In this document: positions 50,638 to 58,735 of the stretch, piece by piece | How positions within the stretch are numbered: the stretch's first letter is position 1 | Layout: each line of letters opens with the position of its first letter | Assembly (NCBI GenBank): GCA_015058155.1 | Contig: SVCW01000003.1 | Span: 40,931 to 104,930 of the forward strand | DNA from: Clostridiales bacterium | GTDB lineage: Bacteria > Bacillota > Clostridia > Peptostreptococcales > Anaerovoracaceae | DNA length: 64,000 bases | Direction: 5' to 3' | Made by a program: the position numbers and the translations under genes | The notes under the pieces: model-generated | Databases searched by the model: none | Told to the model about the DNA's origin: nothing | Seen by the model: only the letters and a program-made list of their open reading frames with translations

Positions 50638-51489
50638 ATGGATTTTGATTATTTTTTTGATAAAAAAGTGGAACTCTTAAAACACAGAATTAAATTGTCC
50701 ACTCGGGATTTTGAAAAAGCTGCCGATGGGAAGCTTTGGACGGAAATGCGTGGAAACGAGATCAGATATTATAACGGAACCGTTCATAACGGTCAGAAAA
50801 AACGTATCCTTTTAAACAATAACCCTGAACTCATCGCCGAGCTTGCACGGAAAGATTACTTGAGACAGGAAATCAAGATGATGAACGAAAATGTTCAGCT
50901 GCTTGAAAAGGCAAAAGAGCTGTTCAGAACGCAGTACAGAGACACTTCGGTCGCCGGTGTGCTCGAAGAACTGAAAGACGGACGGCGTTCGCCTGCATAT
51001 GAAGACTACTATCTTAAAGGAATTGATAAACTGAGTACTCCGCTCAGGCATCCGATTGACAAAAGCCGATACCCGGGATTTATTCTCGACTGGGCAGCAA
51101 GCAAATACAATCGTAGTTCATATCGGGCAGAGGATTTGAAACACAGATCTTCTTACGGGCTCTTCACCCGAACTAAATCGGAGCTCAGTATTGTTGAAAG
51201 ACTTTACGCGCACATGGTTCCACTGCGATATGAAGAAATAATTCAAAAAAACGGAATAATCCGCATACCGGACTTTATAGTGCCCAGCACAAGCGGAAAA
51301 CTTTATTACTGGGAGCACCTGGGAATGATGAACAACCCCAATTACAGACGCTTAAACAAACGTAAACTCGAAGAATACGAAGAAATCGGTATCGTACCAT
51401 GGGACAATCTGATTCTGACTTACGATTATGAGGATGGTTCAATCGATATGGCGGAAGTCGATGCCATTATCCGCGTGAAACTTCTCTAA
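50638..51489 (+). CDS. Unknown protein with possible PD-(D/E)XK nuclease-like domain
   Basis: A 283-residue soluble protein, rich in charged residues, with a helical middle (MMNENVQLLEKAKELFRTQYRD). The C-terminal part contains GIIRIPDFIVPS, then KLYYWEHLGMMNNPNY and NLILTYDYEDGSID. A D-x(n)-E-x-H arrangement of this sort occurs in restriction-endonuclease-like folds, so a nuclease is possible. I cannot name a family. GGGGA lies 6 nt before the ATG. It is plus-strand among minus-strand neighbours and sits beside repeats. Confidence 0.75.
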   Translation: MDFDYFFDKKVELLKHRIKLSTRDFEKAADGKLWTEMRGNEIRYYNGTVHNGQKKRILLNNNPELIAELARKDYLRQEIKMMNENVQLLEKAKELFRTQYRDTSVAGVLEELKDGRRSPAYEDYYLKGIDKLSTPLRHPIDKSRYPGFILDWAASKYNRSSYRAEDLKHRSSYGLFTRTKSELSIVERLYAHMVPLRYEEIIQKNGIIRIPDFIVPSTSGKLYYWEHLGMMNNPNYRRLNKRKLEEYEEIGIVPWDNLILTYDYEDGSIDMAEVDAIIRVKLL

Positions 51490-51502
51490 CTTCTATTTTT
51501 TT

Positions 51503-51563
51503 ACATTTTCTTCCAAAAGCCTTGCTTTCTTGCAACATATACTGTAAAATAATGGAAATGGAT
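51503..51563 (+). promoter_or_regulatory. Promoter module B of the ssDNA-binding protein gene
   Basis: TTGCTT (51522-51527), 17-bp spacer, TAAAAT (51545-51550), with the same flanking blocks as module A. It lies about 60 bp before the start at 51611. Confidence 0.6.
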
Positions 51564-51610
51564 GTGTGTTGGAAAGGGCGTATTATTATTTGTTTAAGGG
51601 AGATGAGAAA

Positions 51611-52246
51611 ATGACAGACAACAACAGAGAGAGTTTTACGTTTGAAATTGTGGAGCACATCTGCAAGCTGGGGCAGACCAGAGAGGACGGATTCACAAAG
51701 GAATTCAACAGGGTTTCTTTTCGAGGCCTTCCTCCGAAGTGGGATATCCGCGAGTGGAATCATAACCACACAAGAATGACTAAGGGCATTACCCTTACCG
51801 ATTCCGAGATGGCTCTTATGCTTGACGCACTTGCCGAAAGGAAAGAAAGACTCAAGGCTCTCCGCGAAAAACGCGAAGCTACAGAAATGCAGAGAACACC
51901 TGCCAATGAAGCTGCAGAAATGCAGAAGGCACCTGCCAGCGAAGCTGCAGATAGACAGGGTGCCCCAGTGCAGGAAGCTGCAATGGGACAGAGCATTGCT
52001 ACTCAGGATAACAAAGAAGCTCAAAGTACACCTGCACAGGAAACCGCAAAAGAACAGGGCACTACAGCACAAGAATACGCAGATAATCAAAGCCTGCCTG
52101 CGCAGGAAACCGCTGAAGAGCACGCACCTTCAGTACAGGAACCAAAGCTGGAGCCAGTATCCGCACCTGATTCAGAAGACTTGCCTGCGTCCGTTTTGGA
52201 TTCTGATGATGAGTACGTCCCTTCGCACGATGTGAACCTCTTCTGA
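51611..52246 (+). CDS. YdbC/PC4-type ssDNA-binding protein with long disordered tail
   Basis: A 211-residue protein. The first about 75 residues match the YdbC/PC4-like single-strand DNA-binding family (FTFEIVEHICKL, GFTKEFNRVSFRGLPPKWDIREWNHNHTRMTKGITLT). The rest is low complexity: repeats of about 12 residues with Pro-Ala-x-Glu-Ala and Gln, then an acidic end closing in HDVNLF. This layout (ssDNA-binding domain, disordered linker, acidic tip with terminal hydrophobics) resembles SSB. The start at 51611 follows GGGAGATGAG; the longer frame from 51566 lacks such a site. YdbC alone is usually about 70-75 residues. Confidence 0.83.
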   Translation: MTDNNRESFTFEIVEHICKLGQTREDGFTKEFNRVSFRGLPPKWDIREWNHNHTRMTKGITLTDSEMALMLDALAERKERLKALREKREATEMQRTPANEAAEMQKAPASEAADRQGAPVQEAAMGQSIATQDNKEAQSTPAQETAKEQGTTAQEYADNQSLPAQETAEEHAPSVQEPKLEPVSAPDSEDLPASVLDSDDEYVPSHDVNLF

Positions 52247-52327
52247 TGCGGACGATAAGAGTGCTTCATAGCATGGCGGTCCTGTGGTACATGAGAATTG
52301 CATCCAGCAAACAGTCACCGCAGCCGA

Positions 52328-52386
52328 CTGACACAGGCGGGTCCCGAGGCATATAACTGACACACAAGCGGGTCCCGAGGCATATA
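52328..52386. repeat. Two tandem copies of a 29-31-bp element
   Basis: CTGACACA...GCGGGTCCCGAGGCATATA occurs at 52328-52355 and 52357-52386; the second copy is about two bases longer. They lie between the ssDNA-binding gene and the small membrane gene. Function is unknown; they may belong to the upstream 3' UTR. Confidence 0.8.
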
Positions 52387-52420
52387 GTATATAGAACTCA
52401 AAACTAGACGGAGGTACTAT

Positions 52421-52561
52421 ATGGCGTACTATAACAATAGCGGAATCGATGATTCCTTACTCTTTTTCTTCTTAATCCTCGTTCTTCTTTTCTGCAATCC
52501 GAGCATATTCGGATGTGGCGGAGGATGCGGAAATCACGAAAACAATTCGTGCGGTTGCTAA
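52421..52561 (+). CDS. 46-residue membrane peptide with Cys/Gly tail
   Basis: A short frame, too small for routine gene calling, with GGAGG 6 nt before the ATG. It begins MAYYNNSGIDD. A hydrophobic run LLFFFLILVLLFCNPSIFG is followed by CGGGCGNHENNSCGC. Small Firmicute spore or envelope peptides have this general look, but I do not recognise the family. The good ribosome site and biased composition support a real gene. Confidence 0.65.
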   Translation: MAYYNNSGIDDSLLFFFLILVLLFCNPSIFGCGGGCGNHENNSCGC

Positions 52562-52623
52562 AGCCGTTTTATCCCGGGCACGTTATGTTATAGTCAGACG
52601 TGACCCAAAGCAAATTCATAACG

Positions 52624-52663
52624 AAATCAAAAACAGAGTGCAGTCTATTCCTGCGCTCTGTTT
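52624..52663 (-). terminator. Terminator overlapping the end of the PHP gene
   Basis: A 13-bp stem with one mismatch (52631-52643 and 52651-52663), followed by TTGATTT on the minus strand. It includes the last sense codons and stop of the PHP gene. Confidence 0.75.
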
Positions 52664-53553
52664 CCATTTGCTATCATAAGTGTTTCTATATCGCTATCAT
52701 TTAACGGCATACCGTCCATTTCCGGCGACAGTTTTCTTAGCTTGAAATCATCACCGTGGTAATCAGAACCCTTCGTATGAATGAGCCCTCTCTCTTCAGC
52801 AATTCCGATATATCTCATTGCCTGTTCCCACATGTGATCGGAATGATATGCTTCAATCCCGCCAAGTCCGGCAGGAACCATAATATCAAGGAGTCTGTTC
52901 AGATCAGTATAATGCTGTTCTTTCGTTTCGCCGTATCCCGGTGCAATCTGCTTGATTTTTGCAGGATGCGCAAGTACAGGAATACCACCGCACTCTCTTA
53001 TAAGCCTGATTGCTTCGATAGTATCAATCATATCTTTTTTAATCTTTTTTGCTTCCGGTGCTTCAAGGTATTCGCCCGGAGTAAAGATTTCCCATGGCTC
53101 TTTTATATATCCGCGTCTTACCATTGCCCGGCCGAAATCAGGCTTTCCGATATAATCTCCCATCTTTCCTATGAGGAGTTCGTCGTATGTCAGTTCATAA
53201 CCCACGCTCGCAAGATACTCTATAAGCCTTGCATTTCGTCTCCTTCTTGCATCCCTGATTTCTTCAAGTTTTTCGAGAAGGGCAGGATTCTGAATGTCTA
53301 TACCATATCCCAGGATATGCATCTCCACTCCGTCTTCGTTACGAGTTGAAAACTCAATTCCACGAATTACCCGGATCTGCAGTTCTTCTCCCTTTTTTAC
53401 AGCTTCCGCCACCCCATCGATTGTATCGTGGTCAGTTATTGCTATTAAATTGTATCCCCGATCCTTATATCTCAATACAATTTCAGACGGAGTATATGCC
53501 CCGTCTGAATAACACGTATGAATATGAAGGTCCACTTTCAAACTATTATTCAT
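52645..53553 (-). CDS. PHP-domain phosphoesterase (TrpH/YciV-like)
   Basis: A 302-residue metal-dependent phosphoesterase. PHP motifs are DLHIHTCYSDGAYTPSE, AITDHDTIDG, RGIEFSTR, VLAHPAKI, IEAYHSDH and TKGSDYHGDD. E. coli YciV (RNase AM) of this family acts on short RNA or 3',5'-bisphosphate nucleotides; the same is likely here by family. It is the most downstream gene of a long minus-strand run. Confidence 0.92.
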   Translation of the reverse strand: MNNSLKVDLHIHTCYSDGAYTPSEIVLRYKDRGYNLIAITDHDTIDGVAEAVKKGEELQIRVIRGIEFSTRNEDGVEMHILGYGIDIQNPALLEKLEEIRDARRRRNARLIEYLASVGYELTYDELLIGKMGDYIGKPDFGRAMVRRGYIKEPWEIFTPGEYLEAPEAKKIKKDMIDTIEAIRLIRECGGIPVLAHPAKIKQIAPGYGETKEQHYTDLNRLLDIMVPAGLGGIEAYHSDHMWEQAMRYIGIAEERGLIHTKGSDYHGDDFKLRKLSPEMDGMPLNDSDIETLMIANGNRAQE

Positions 53554-53592
53554 GGTTTTCCCTTCTTGAAATTCACGATTCTTATTACTGAA

Positions 53593-54162
53593 TTATCTGA
53601 GACCCTTTGGCATGATAAGGTCAAATGTAAGCGTTGCCATAGTAAGCTTATCCTTTAGAACACCTGCGATTTCAACAGCAAATTCCATCGCTGTTCCAGG
53701 ACCCTTTGAAGTGATGATGTTACCATCAACAACAACACGATTTTTCATAGGAATTGCACCCTTAAGTTCTTCTTCCATACCAGGATAGATAGTCGCCATT
53801 TTGCCTTCGAGTACGCCAAGCTCTCCAAGAACCATAGGTGCCGCACATATTGCAGCAACATACTTACCGGCTTCTTCTCCGGCTGCCGCAAATTCCTTGA
53901 TTTTTTCGCAAAGTCCTTCATGTGCTCCAAGATTAGTTGCACCAGGAAGGCCTCCCGGAAGCACAATCATATTGCATGCATCAAAGTCTGCTTCTTCAAA
54001 ACAAAAGTCTGCAGTAATCTTTATACCGTGAGCACCTGTAACTGTCTTTTCTCCCGGAACAGTACTTACAAGATACGCCGGAATATCAACTCTTCTGAGC
54101 ACATCAACAGGTGTGATAGCTTCCATTTCTTCAAAGCCTTCTGCTAAAAAAACATATACCAT
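53593..54162 (-). CDS. DJ-1/PfpI family protein
   Basis: A 189-residue protein of the YajL/DJ-1 branch. MVYVFLAEGFEEMEAITPVDVLRR and VLPGGLPGATNLGAHEGL precede the reactive Cys in YVAAICAAPMVLG. The branch includes chaperones and putative glyoxalase/deglycase enzymes. The start overlaps the MFS gene stop (TAATG), so it is co-translated with the transporter. Confidence 0.92.
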   Translation of the reverse strand: MVYVFLAEGFEEMEAITPVDVLRRVDIPAYLVSTVPGEKTVTGAHGIKITADFCFEEADFDACNMIVLPGGLPGATNLGAHEGLCEKIKEFAAAGEEAGKYVAAICAAPMVLGELGVLEGKMATIYPGMEEELKGAIPMKNRVVVDGNIITSKGPGTAMEFAVEIAGVLKDKLTMATLTFDLIMPKGLR

Positions 54163-55412
54163 TAAGCTTCATTCTCCATTCTCTTTTTCTTTGCATAATT
54201 GATCATTACGAGTGTTGCAATGAGTTCGAGGAAGATAAACATCGGAATAACGAAGATAATCTGTCTTACTCCGAATACAACCGATACTACTGAACCGAGC
54301 ATAGGTGAGAACATCATTCCGAGTGAACTGCATGTGCTGAGAAGTCCGAAAAGAACACCTCTTGAACCCGGATCAACAATTTCTGATGCTGCTGATGTAA
54401 GTACAGGTTCGATTCCTCCTACAAGGAAGTAGAACATTCCGTAGAAGGCGATGAATACCCAGATGCTTACAGGAAGTCCCATGAGTAATGATACTACAAA
54501 GGCCCCTACAGTAAGAAGTCCTGCATACTTGAACTTATCGTACTTGTCTCCGAGTCTTGCGAGTGTAATCGATGAAACACCAGTCGCTACACAAGTAACG
54601 AGGTTGATTATACCTATCATCTGAGTCGCTCCATCCATAGTGCCAAGCACTTCTCTTACGAAAATTGCAAGGAACGGTCCGAATACAGTACGCGCAAGTC
54701 TCATGCAGAGCATTGTTACGAGAATCATGATGATTCCAGTTGTAAGCACACCTGTTTTTTCTCCGGCTGCTTTCTTGAGTTTCTGCTGTTCAACAAGTTC
54801 TCTGCCGTATGTTCCCGGAATCTCCTTAATCATGAATACTACGATAAGAAGTCCGATAGTGTTAACGACTGAACCTACGTAGAAACATCCTGAATATCCG
54901 ATCCATTCGCATATAAAGCCTCCGAGAAGAGGACCCACAGCATATCCGAGGAAGTTAGACGATGTCATGACTCCGAGAGCCTTTGTCATTTCCTTATCCG
55001 GAGTATTAGCCGAGATAAGAGCCATTGATGCAGGAACTGATCCTGTAAAAAATCCCTGAAAAGCTCTTGCAAAAAGGAAGAAGAGTATGGATTTTGAAGA
55101 ACCGATGAGTACCAGTGTTATCGAACCGAAAACCAAAGCTCTCACAAGCATATTCTTTCGTCCGTATCTGTCCGACATCTTGCCCCAGAAAGGAGCTGCG
55201 ACTGCCATCGCCGCCGAAGGAATTGTTGAAGAAAGGCCTGTATAAAGGCTGAGCTGGTTTTCTGTTAATGTTGCGATTTCTTCAAGGAAGTATGGAATGA
55301 ATGACATTGCAAGACCGAACCCCATGTTTACGAGAAACTGTGAAGTCCACATTGCATAGAGATTTTTCTTCCATATTGCCTCTTTAGTTAAAATTGTTTC
55401 TGTCTTTTTCAA
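54162..55412 (-). CDS. MFS efflux transporter (copy 2)
   Basis: A 416-residue major facilitator with about 12 membrane helices. The loop 2-3 motif is PFWGKMSDRYGRKNMLVRA and the exporter motif C-like GYAVGPLLGGFI is present, as in drug exporters of the DHA1 type. The start is TTG at 55412 with GAGGTGA 6 nt upstream. It is a tandem paralogue of the next gene. The substrate is unknown. Confidence 0.9.
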   Translation of the reverse strand: MKKTETILTKEAIWKKNLYAMWTSQFLVNMGFGLAMSFIPYFLEEIATLTENQLSLYTGLSSTIPSAAMAVAAPFWGKMSDRYGRKNMLVRALVFGSITLVLIGSSKSILFFLFARAFQGFFTGSVPASMALISANTPDKEMTKALGVMTSSNFLGYAVGPLLGGFICEWIGYSGCFYVGSVVNTIGLLIVVFMIKEIPGTYGRELVEQQKLKKAAGEKTGVLTTGIIMILVTMLCMRLARTVFGPFLAIFVREVLGTMDGATQMIGIINLVTCVATGVSSITLARLGDKYDKFKYAGLLTVGAFVVSLLMGLPVSIWVFIAFYGMFYFLVGGIEPVLTSAASEIVDPGSRGVLFGLLSTCSSLGMMFSPMLGSVVSVVFGVRQIIFVIPMFIFLELIATLVMINYAKKKRMENEA

Positions 55413-55462
55413 AGATGTTCACCTCTTGACAAAATAACTAAGTGCATTAAATAAATATTTTA

Positions 55463-56707
55463 TTATGCTTCTCTCTTTTTCTTGGCATATGAAACAAGCA
55501 TGATAGTTGTTATAAGTTCCAGCGCTGTGAATGCAGGCATTGCAAGAAGGATTGCTCTTGTACCCATAGCAACTGAAAGTGCTGTACCAACCATAGGCGC
55601 AAACATCTGTCCGAGTGAGCTTACAGTATTAAGCCATCCGAAAAGTACTCCGAGTACACCAGGATCCACGATTTCTGATGCAGCTGATGTTGCTACAGGT
55701 TCAACTGCGCCGATAAAGAAGAAGTACGCACCGTAACCGATAATGAACCACCAGAGTGGGAGATCAAAGCATACGATTACAGTGAAAACGAGTGAAATTA
55801 CAGTTAATATTGCTGTAAATCCGAACTTATCGTATCTGTCACCGAGTCTTGCAAGAGTTACTGATGCAACTGCTGTTGTTACGCATACCGCACCATTAAG
55901 GATACCGATGTATGTTGTTGCACCATCCATGCCGCCGAGAACTTCTCTTACATAGAGAGGAATGAATGGCTGGAAAACAGTTCTTGAAAGTCTCATGAAA
56001 AGCATAGTTACAAGGATAAGGAGTACACCGGCAGACATCATGCCGCCTGTATGAGTTCCTTCTGCCTTCTTTCTCCTGCGCTCTTCTATAAGCGCTTTGC
56101 CATATGTATCAGGAAGTTCCTTAACAACTATACATACAACAAGACCGAGTGTGTTTATAACTGTTCCGATGTAGAAACATGCTGTGTAGCTGAAATAGTT
56201 GCAGAGAAAACCTCCAATTACAGGACCGATTGCATATCCCAGGAATCCTGAAGATGTCATGAAACCGATTGCCTGAGAGAGATTTCTGTCCGGTGTGTTT
56301 GCTGAAACGAGTGCCATAGATGCAGGAAATGAGCCTGTAAAGAATCCCTGGAACACTCTGAATATCATGAACATAGGAATGCTTTTTGCAGCACCCATGA
56401 AGAAGAGCGCTATAGATCCGCAGATAATCGCTCTTACGAGCATATTCTTACGTCCGTATCTATCCGACATCTTGCCCCAGAAAGGTGATGCAACCGCCAT
56501 TGCTGCAGCCGGGATACTTGATGAGAGCCCTGTGTAGAAACTGAGTTCGTCAGCAGTAAGGTTTCCCATGGCTTCAAGATGATACGGAATGAATGGCATT
56601 GCAAGTCCGTATCCCATGTTTATAAATAACTGAGATAACCAGAGGGCAATCAGATTGACCTTCCAGATATCTTCCTTAGTAAAATTTACTGTTTTAGTTT
56701 TCCCCAT
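55463..56707 (-). CDS. MFS efflux transporter (copy 1)
   Basis: A 414-residue, 12-helix DHA1-type major facilitator closely related to the downstream copy: LSFYTGLSSSIPAAAMAVASPFWGKMSDRYGRKNM, and GYAIGPVIGGFLCNYF. The ribosome site before ATG 56707 is weak (GGAACTGG), and the gene begins 21 bp after the nucleoside permease gene, so it is probably translated from the same transcript. Confidence 0.9.
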   Translation of the reverse strand: MGKTKTVNFTKEDIWKVNLIALWLSQLFINMGYGLAMPFIPYHLEAMGNLTADELSFYTGLSSSIPAAAMAVASPFWGKMSDRYGRKNMLVRAIICGSIALFFMGAAKSIPMFMIFRVFQGFFTGSFPASMALVSANTPDRNLSQAIGFMTSSGFLGYAIGPVIGGFLCNYFSYTACFYIGTVINTLGLVVCIVVKELPDTYGKALIEERRRKKAEGTHTGGMMSAGVLLILVTMLFMRLSRTVFQPFIPLYVREVLGGMDGATTYIGILNGAVCVTTAVASVTLARLGDRYDKFGFTAILTVISLVFTVIVCFDLPLWWFIIGYGAYFFFIGAVEPVATSAASEIVDPGVLGVLFGWLNTVSSLGQMFAPMVGTALSVAMGTRAILLAMPAFTALELITTIMLVSYAKKKREA

Positions 56708-56728
56708 ATGTTTGCCAGTTCCGACGCG

Positions 56729-57655
56729 CTATCTCTCTTCACGGAAATAATTATTGCTTAAGTCTGCCGGTGGCTGGCTCTCCTTTCTCTTCTTGTGTGT
56801 ACTTAATATTACGATTAAAATTGTTGCTATGTATGGAATCATGTCGAAGAGATACTGAGAAATACCAACTCCGAGTACCTGAAGTCTCATACCGGCAATT
56901 GAAAGTCCCCCGAAAAGGATTGAGCCGAAGAACGCCTTGATAGGGTTCCATGCTACGAAAATTACGAGTGCTACGGCAATCCATCCACGTCCGTTTACAA
57001 CGTCTTCCTGCCAGAGCGGAATACGAACGATTGAAAGGTAAGCTCCGCCGAGTCCCGAGAGAGCTCCTCCTATAAGAACGTGAACGTATTTGTAGAGTGT
57101 AATGTTAATACCTGATGCGTCAGCTGCTGCAGTATTTTCGCCTACAGCCTTGAGATTTGTTCCCCATCTAGTCTTGTACATATAAATCGCAGCAACGATT
57201 ACTACAATATACGAAAGATACACATATACATCCTGACGGAAGAATACAGGTCCGAGGAACGGAATATCGCCGAGCACAGGAATAGACTTTTTCACGAAGA
57301 AATTAGTTACTTCCGAAGGTACTGCCTTCCCGAGGAAAGGCTGTCCTACAAACTTCGCAAAGCCTGTACCGAAAATTGTAAGAGTAAGTCCTGTTACAAT
57401 CTGGTTTGATTTGAATGTGATTGTGAGAATCGCGTAGATGAGCGCTCCTGCTGCACCTGCGACTGCTGCAACGACAACTGTAAGGAACGGATTCTTTGTT
57501 GCCATCGCTGTCACATATGCCATAACAGCTCCCATAAGCATCATACCTTCAACACCGAGGTTACTGTTACCGACTTTTTCAGTTATAAGGGCACCTACTG
57601 TGGCAAACAGAAGAGGTACACCTGCTACTACACATGCTGCTAAGAAGCCTTCCAT
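56729..57655 (-). CDS. Nucleoside ABC importer permease (second subunit)
   Basis: A 308-residue permease of the BPD_transp_2 type used by BMP/Nup nucleoside importers, with about eight to nine hydrophobic helices. Motifs are GNSNLGVEGMMLMGAVMAYV and AVGENTAAADASGINITLYKYVHVLIGGALSGLGGAYLS. It overlaps the other permease gene (TAATG). It partners with that permease, the double ATPase and the BMP lipoprotein. Confidence 0.92.
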   Translation of the reverse strand: MEGFLAACVVAGVPLLFATVGALITEKVGNSNLGVEGMMLMGAVMAYVTAMATKNPFLTVVVAAVAGAAGALIYAILTITFKSNQIVTGLTLTIFGTGFAKFVGQPFLGKAVPSEVTNFFVKKSIPVLGDIPFLGPVFFRQDVYVYLSYIVVIVAAIYMYKTRWGTNLKAVGENTAAADASGINITLYKYVHVLIGGALSGLGGAYLSIVRIPLWQEDVVNGRGWIAVALVIFVAWNPIKAFFGSILFGGLSIAGMRLQVLGVGISQYLFDMIPYIATILIVILSTHKKRKESQPPADLSNNYFREER

Positions 57656-58734
57656 TATGCCACCTCCTTTGAATGACCTGACTTGTTTCCAAAGCTTACC
57701 TTGTACTGGAGGAAGAATTCCGAACCGAGTACGAAGAAGAGGATTACGCCCTGTACGATTGATGCAACGGCACTTGAAACTCCGATTGAAACCTGGAGAT
57801 AATTACCGCCCTGAATGAGCATCGCAAAAGCAATGCATATGAAGAGGTTTGAAACTGCGTTGAGTCTTGAAAGCCATGCAGGAATGATTGCTGTGAAACC
57901 GTAACCTGCTGCGATTGTTGATGTAAGAGTCTTTTCAATCGCCGAAGCCTGAATCATACCGACGATTCCACAAAGACCTCCTGAAATGAAAGTCGCAACG
58001 ATGATAATCCTTCCGATATTCATTCCCGCATATCTAGCTGTTTCAACCGATTCACCGATTACTGCTATTTCGTATCCCTTCTTTGTGTAGTTCATGAAGA
58101 AGAATACGAGCACTACGAAAATAAGTCCGAAAACCCATCCGATATTCGCTCCGAAGAGTGAAGGAAGAACTGCATTCTGAGGGAATTTTGCAATTCTAGG
58201 GAAACCTCCTGCATTTGGATCCATCCAAGGACCGTACTGGAGATATGTTACGAATTTGATTGCTATGTAGTTCATCATAAGAGTGAAGATAGTTTCGTTT
58301 GTTCCCATCTTCGCCTTGAAAATCGCAGGGATAAATGCCCAGAATCCTCCGCAGAGAACTGCCGCGAGCATCATTGCTCCGAGCATTACAGGTGCAGGAA
58401 GAGTTTCAGGAAGGTGAAGTGCAACCCATGTCGCACCGAGTGCCCCCATAGTAATCTGGCCTTCAGCACCGATATTCCAGAACTTCATCTTGAAAGCAAC
58501 CATGATTCCGAGCGAAGTAATAAGAAGCGGGATACATCTTATTACAGTCTGCTGGAGTCTGATCTTACTTCCGATTGAACCTTTGATGATTGTCACGAAA
58601 ATCTTGATTGGATTGAGTCCGAATGCAAGAAGAATAAGCCCTGCAAATACGATTGAAAGAAGAACTGCTATGATGCGGACGATATATTCCTGTTTTTTAG
58701 GCATATCCGCACGTTTTGTTACTCTGATATTCAT
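57655..58734 (-). CDS. Nucleoside ABC importer permease (first subunit)
   Basis: A 359-residue permease of the same family: FWNIGAEGQITMGALGATWVAL and AVIGESVETARYAGMNIGRIIIVATFISGGLCGIVGM, with about nine to ten helices. It lies 1 bp after the ATPase gene. Its longer N-terminus compared with the second permease is typical of the NupP/YufP type. Confidence 0.92.
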   Translation of the reverse strand: MNIRVTKRADMPKKQEYIVRIIAVLLSIVFAGLILLAFGLNPIKIFVTIIKGSIGSKIRLQQTVIRCIPLLITSLGIMVAFKMKFWNIGAEGQITMGALGATWVALHLPETLPAPVMLGAMMLAAVLCGGFWAFIPAIFKAKMGTNETIFTLMMNYIAIKFVTYLQYGPWMDPNAGGFPRIAKFPQNAVLPSLFGANIGWVFGLIFVVLVFFFMNYTKKGYEIAVIGESVETARYAGMNIGRIIIVATFISGGLCGIVGMIQASAIEKTLTSTIAAGYGFTAIIPAWLSRLNAVSNLFICIAFAMLIQGGNYLQVSIGVSSAVASIVQGVILFFVLGSEFFLQYKVSFGNKSGHSKEVA

Positions 58735-58735
58735 A

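Noticed and set aside
50430..50702. 11-bp inverted repeat AGTGGACAATT and AATTGTCCACT as mobile-element ends
   Set aside because: The second copy lies inside a coding region, there is no transposase, and a match of this length can occur by chance.
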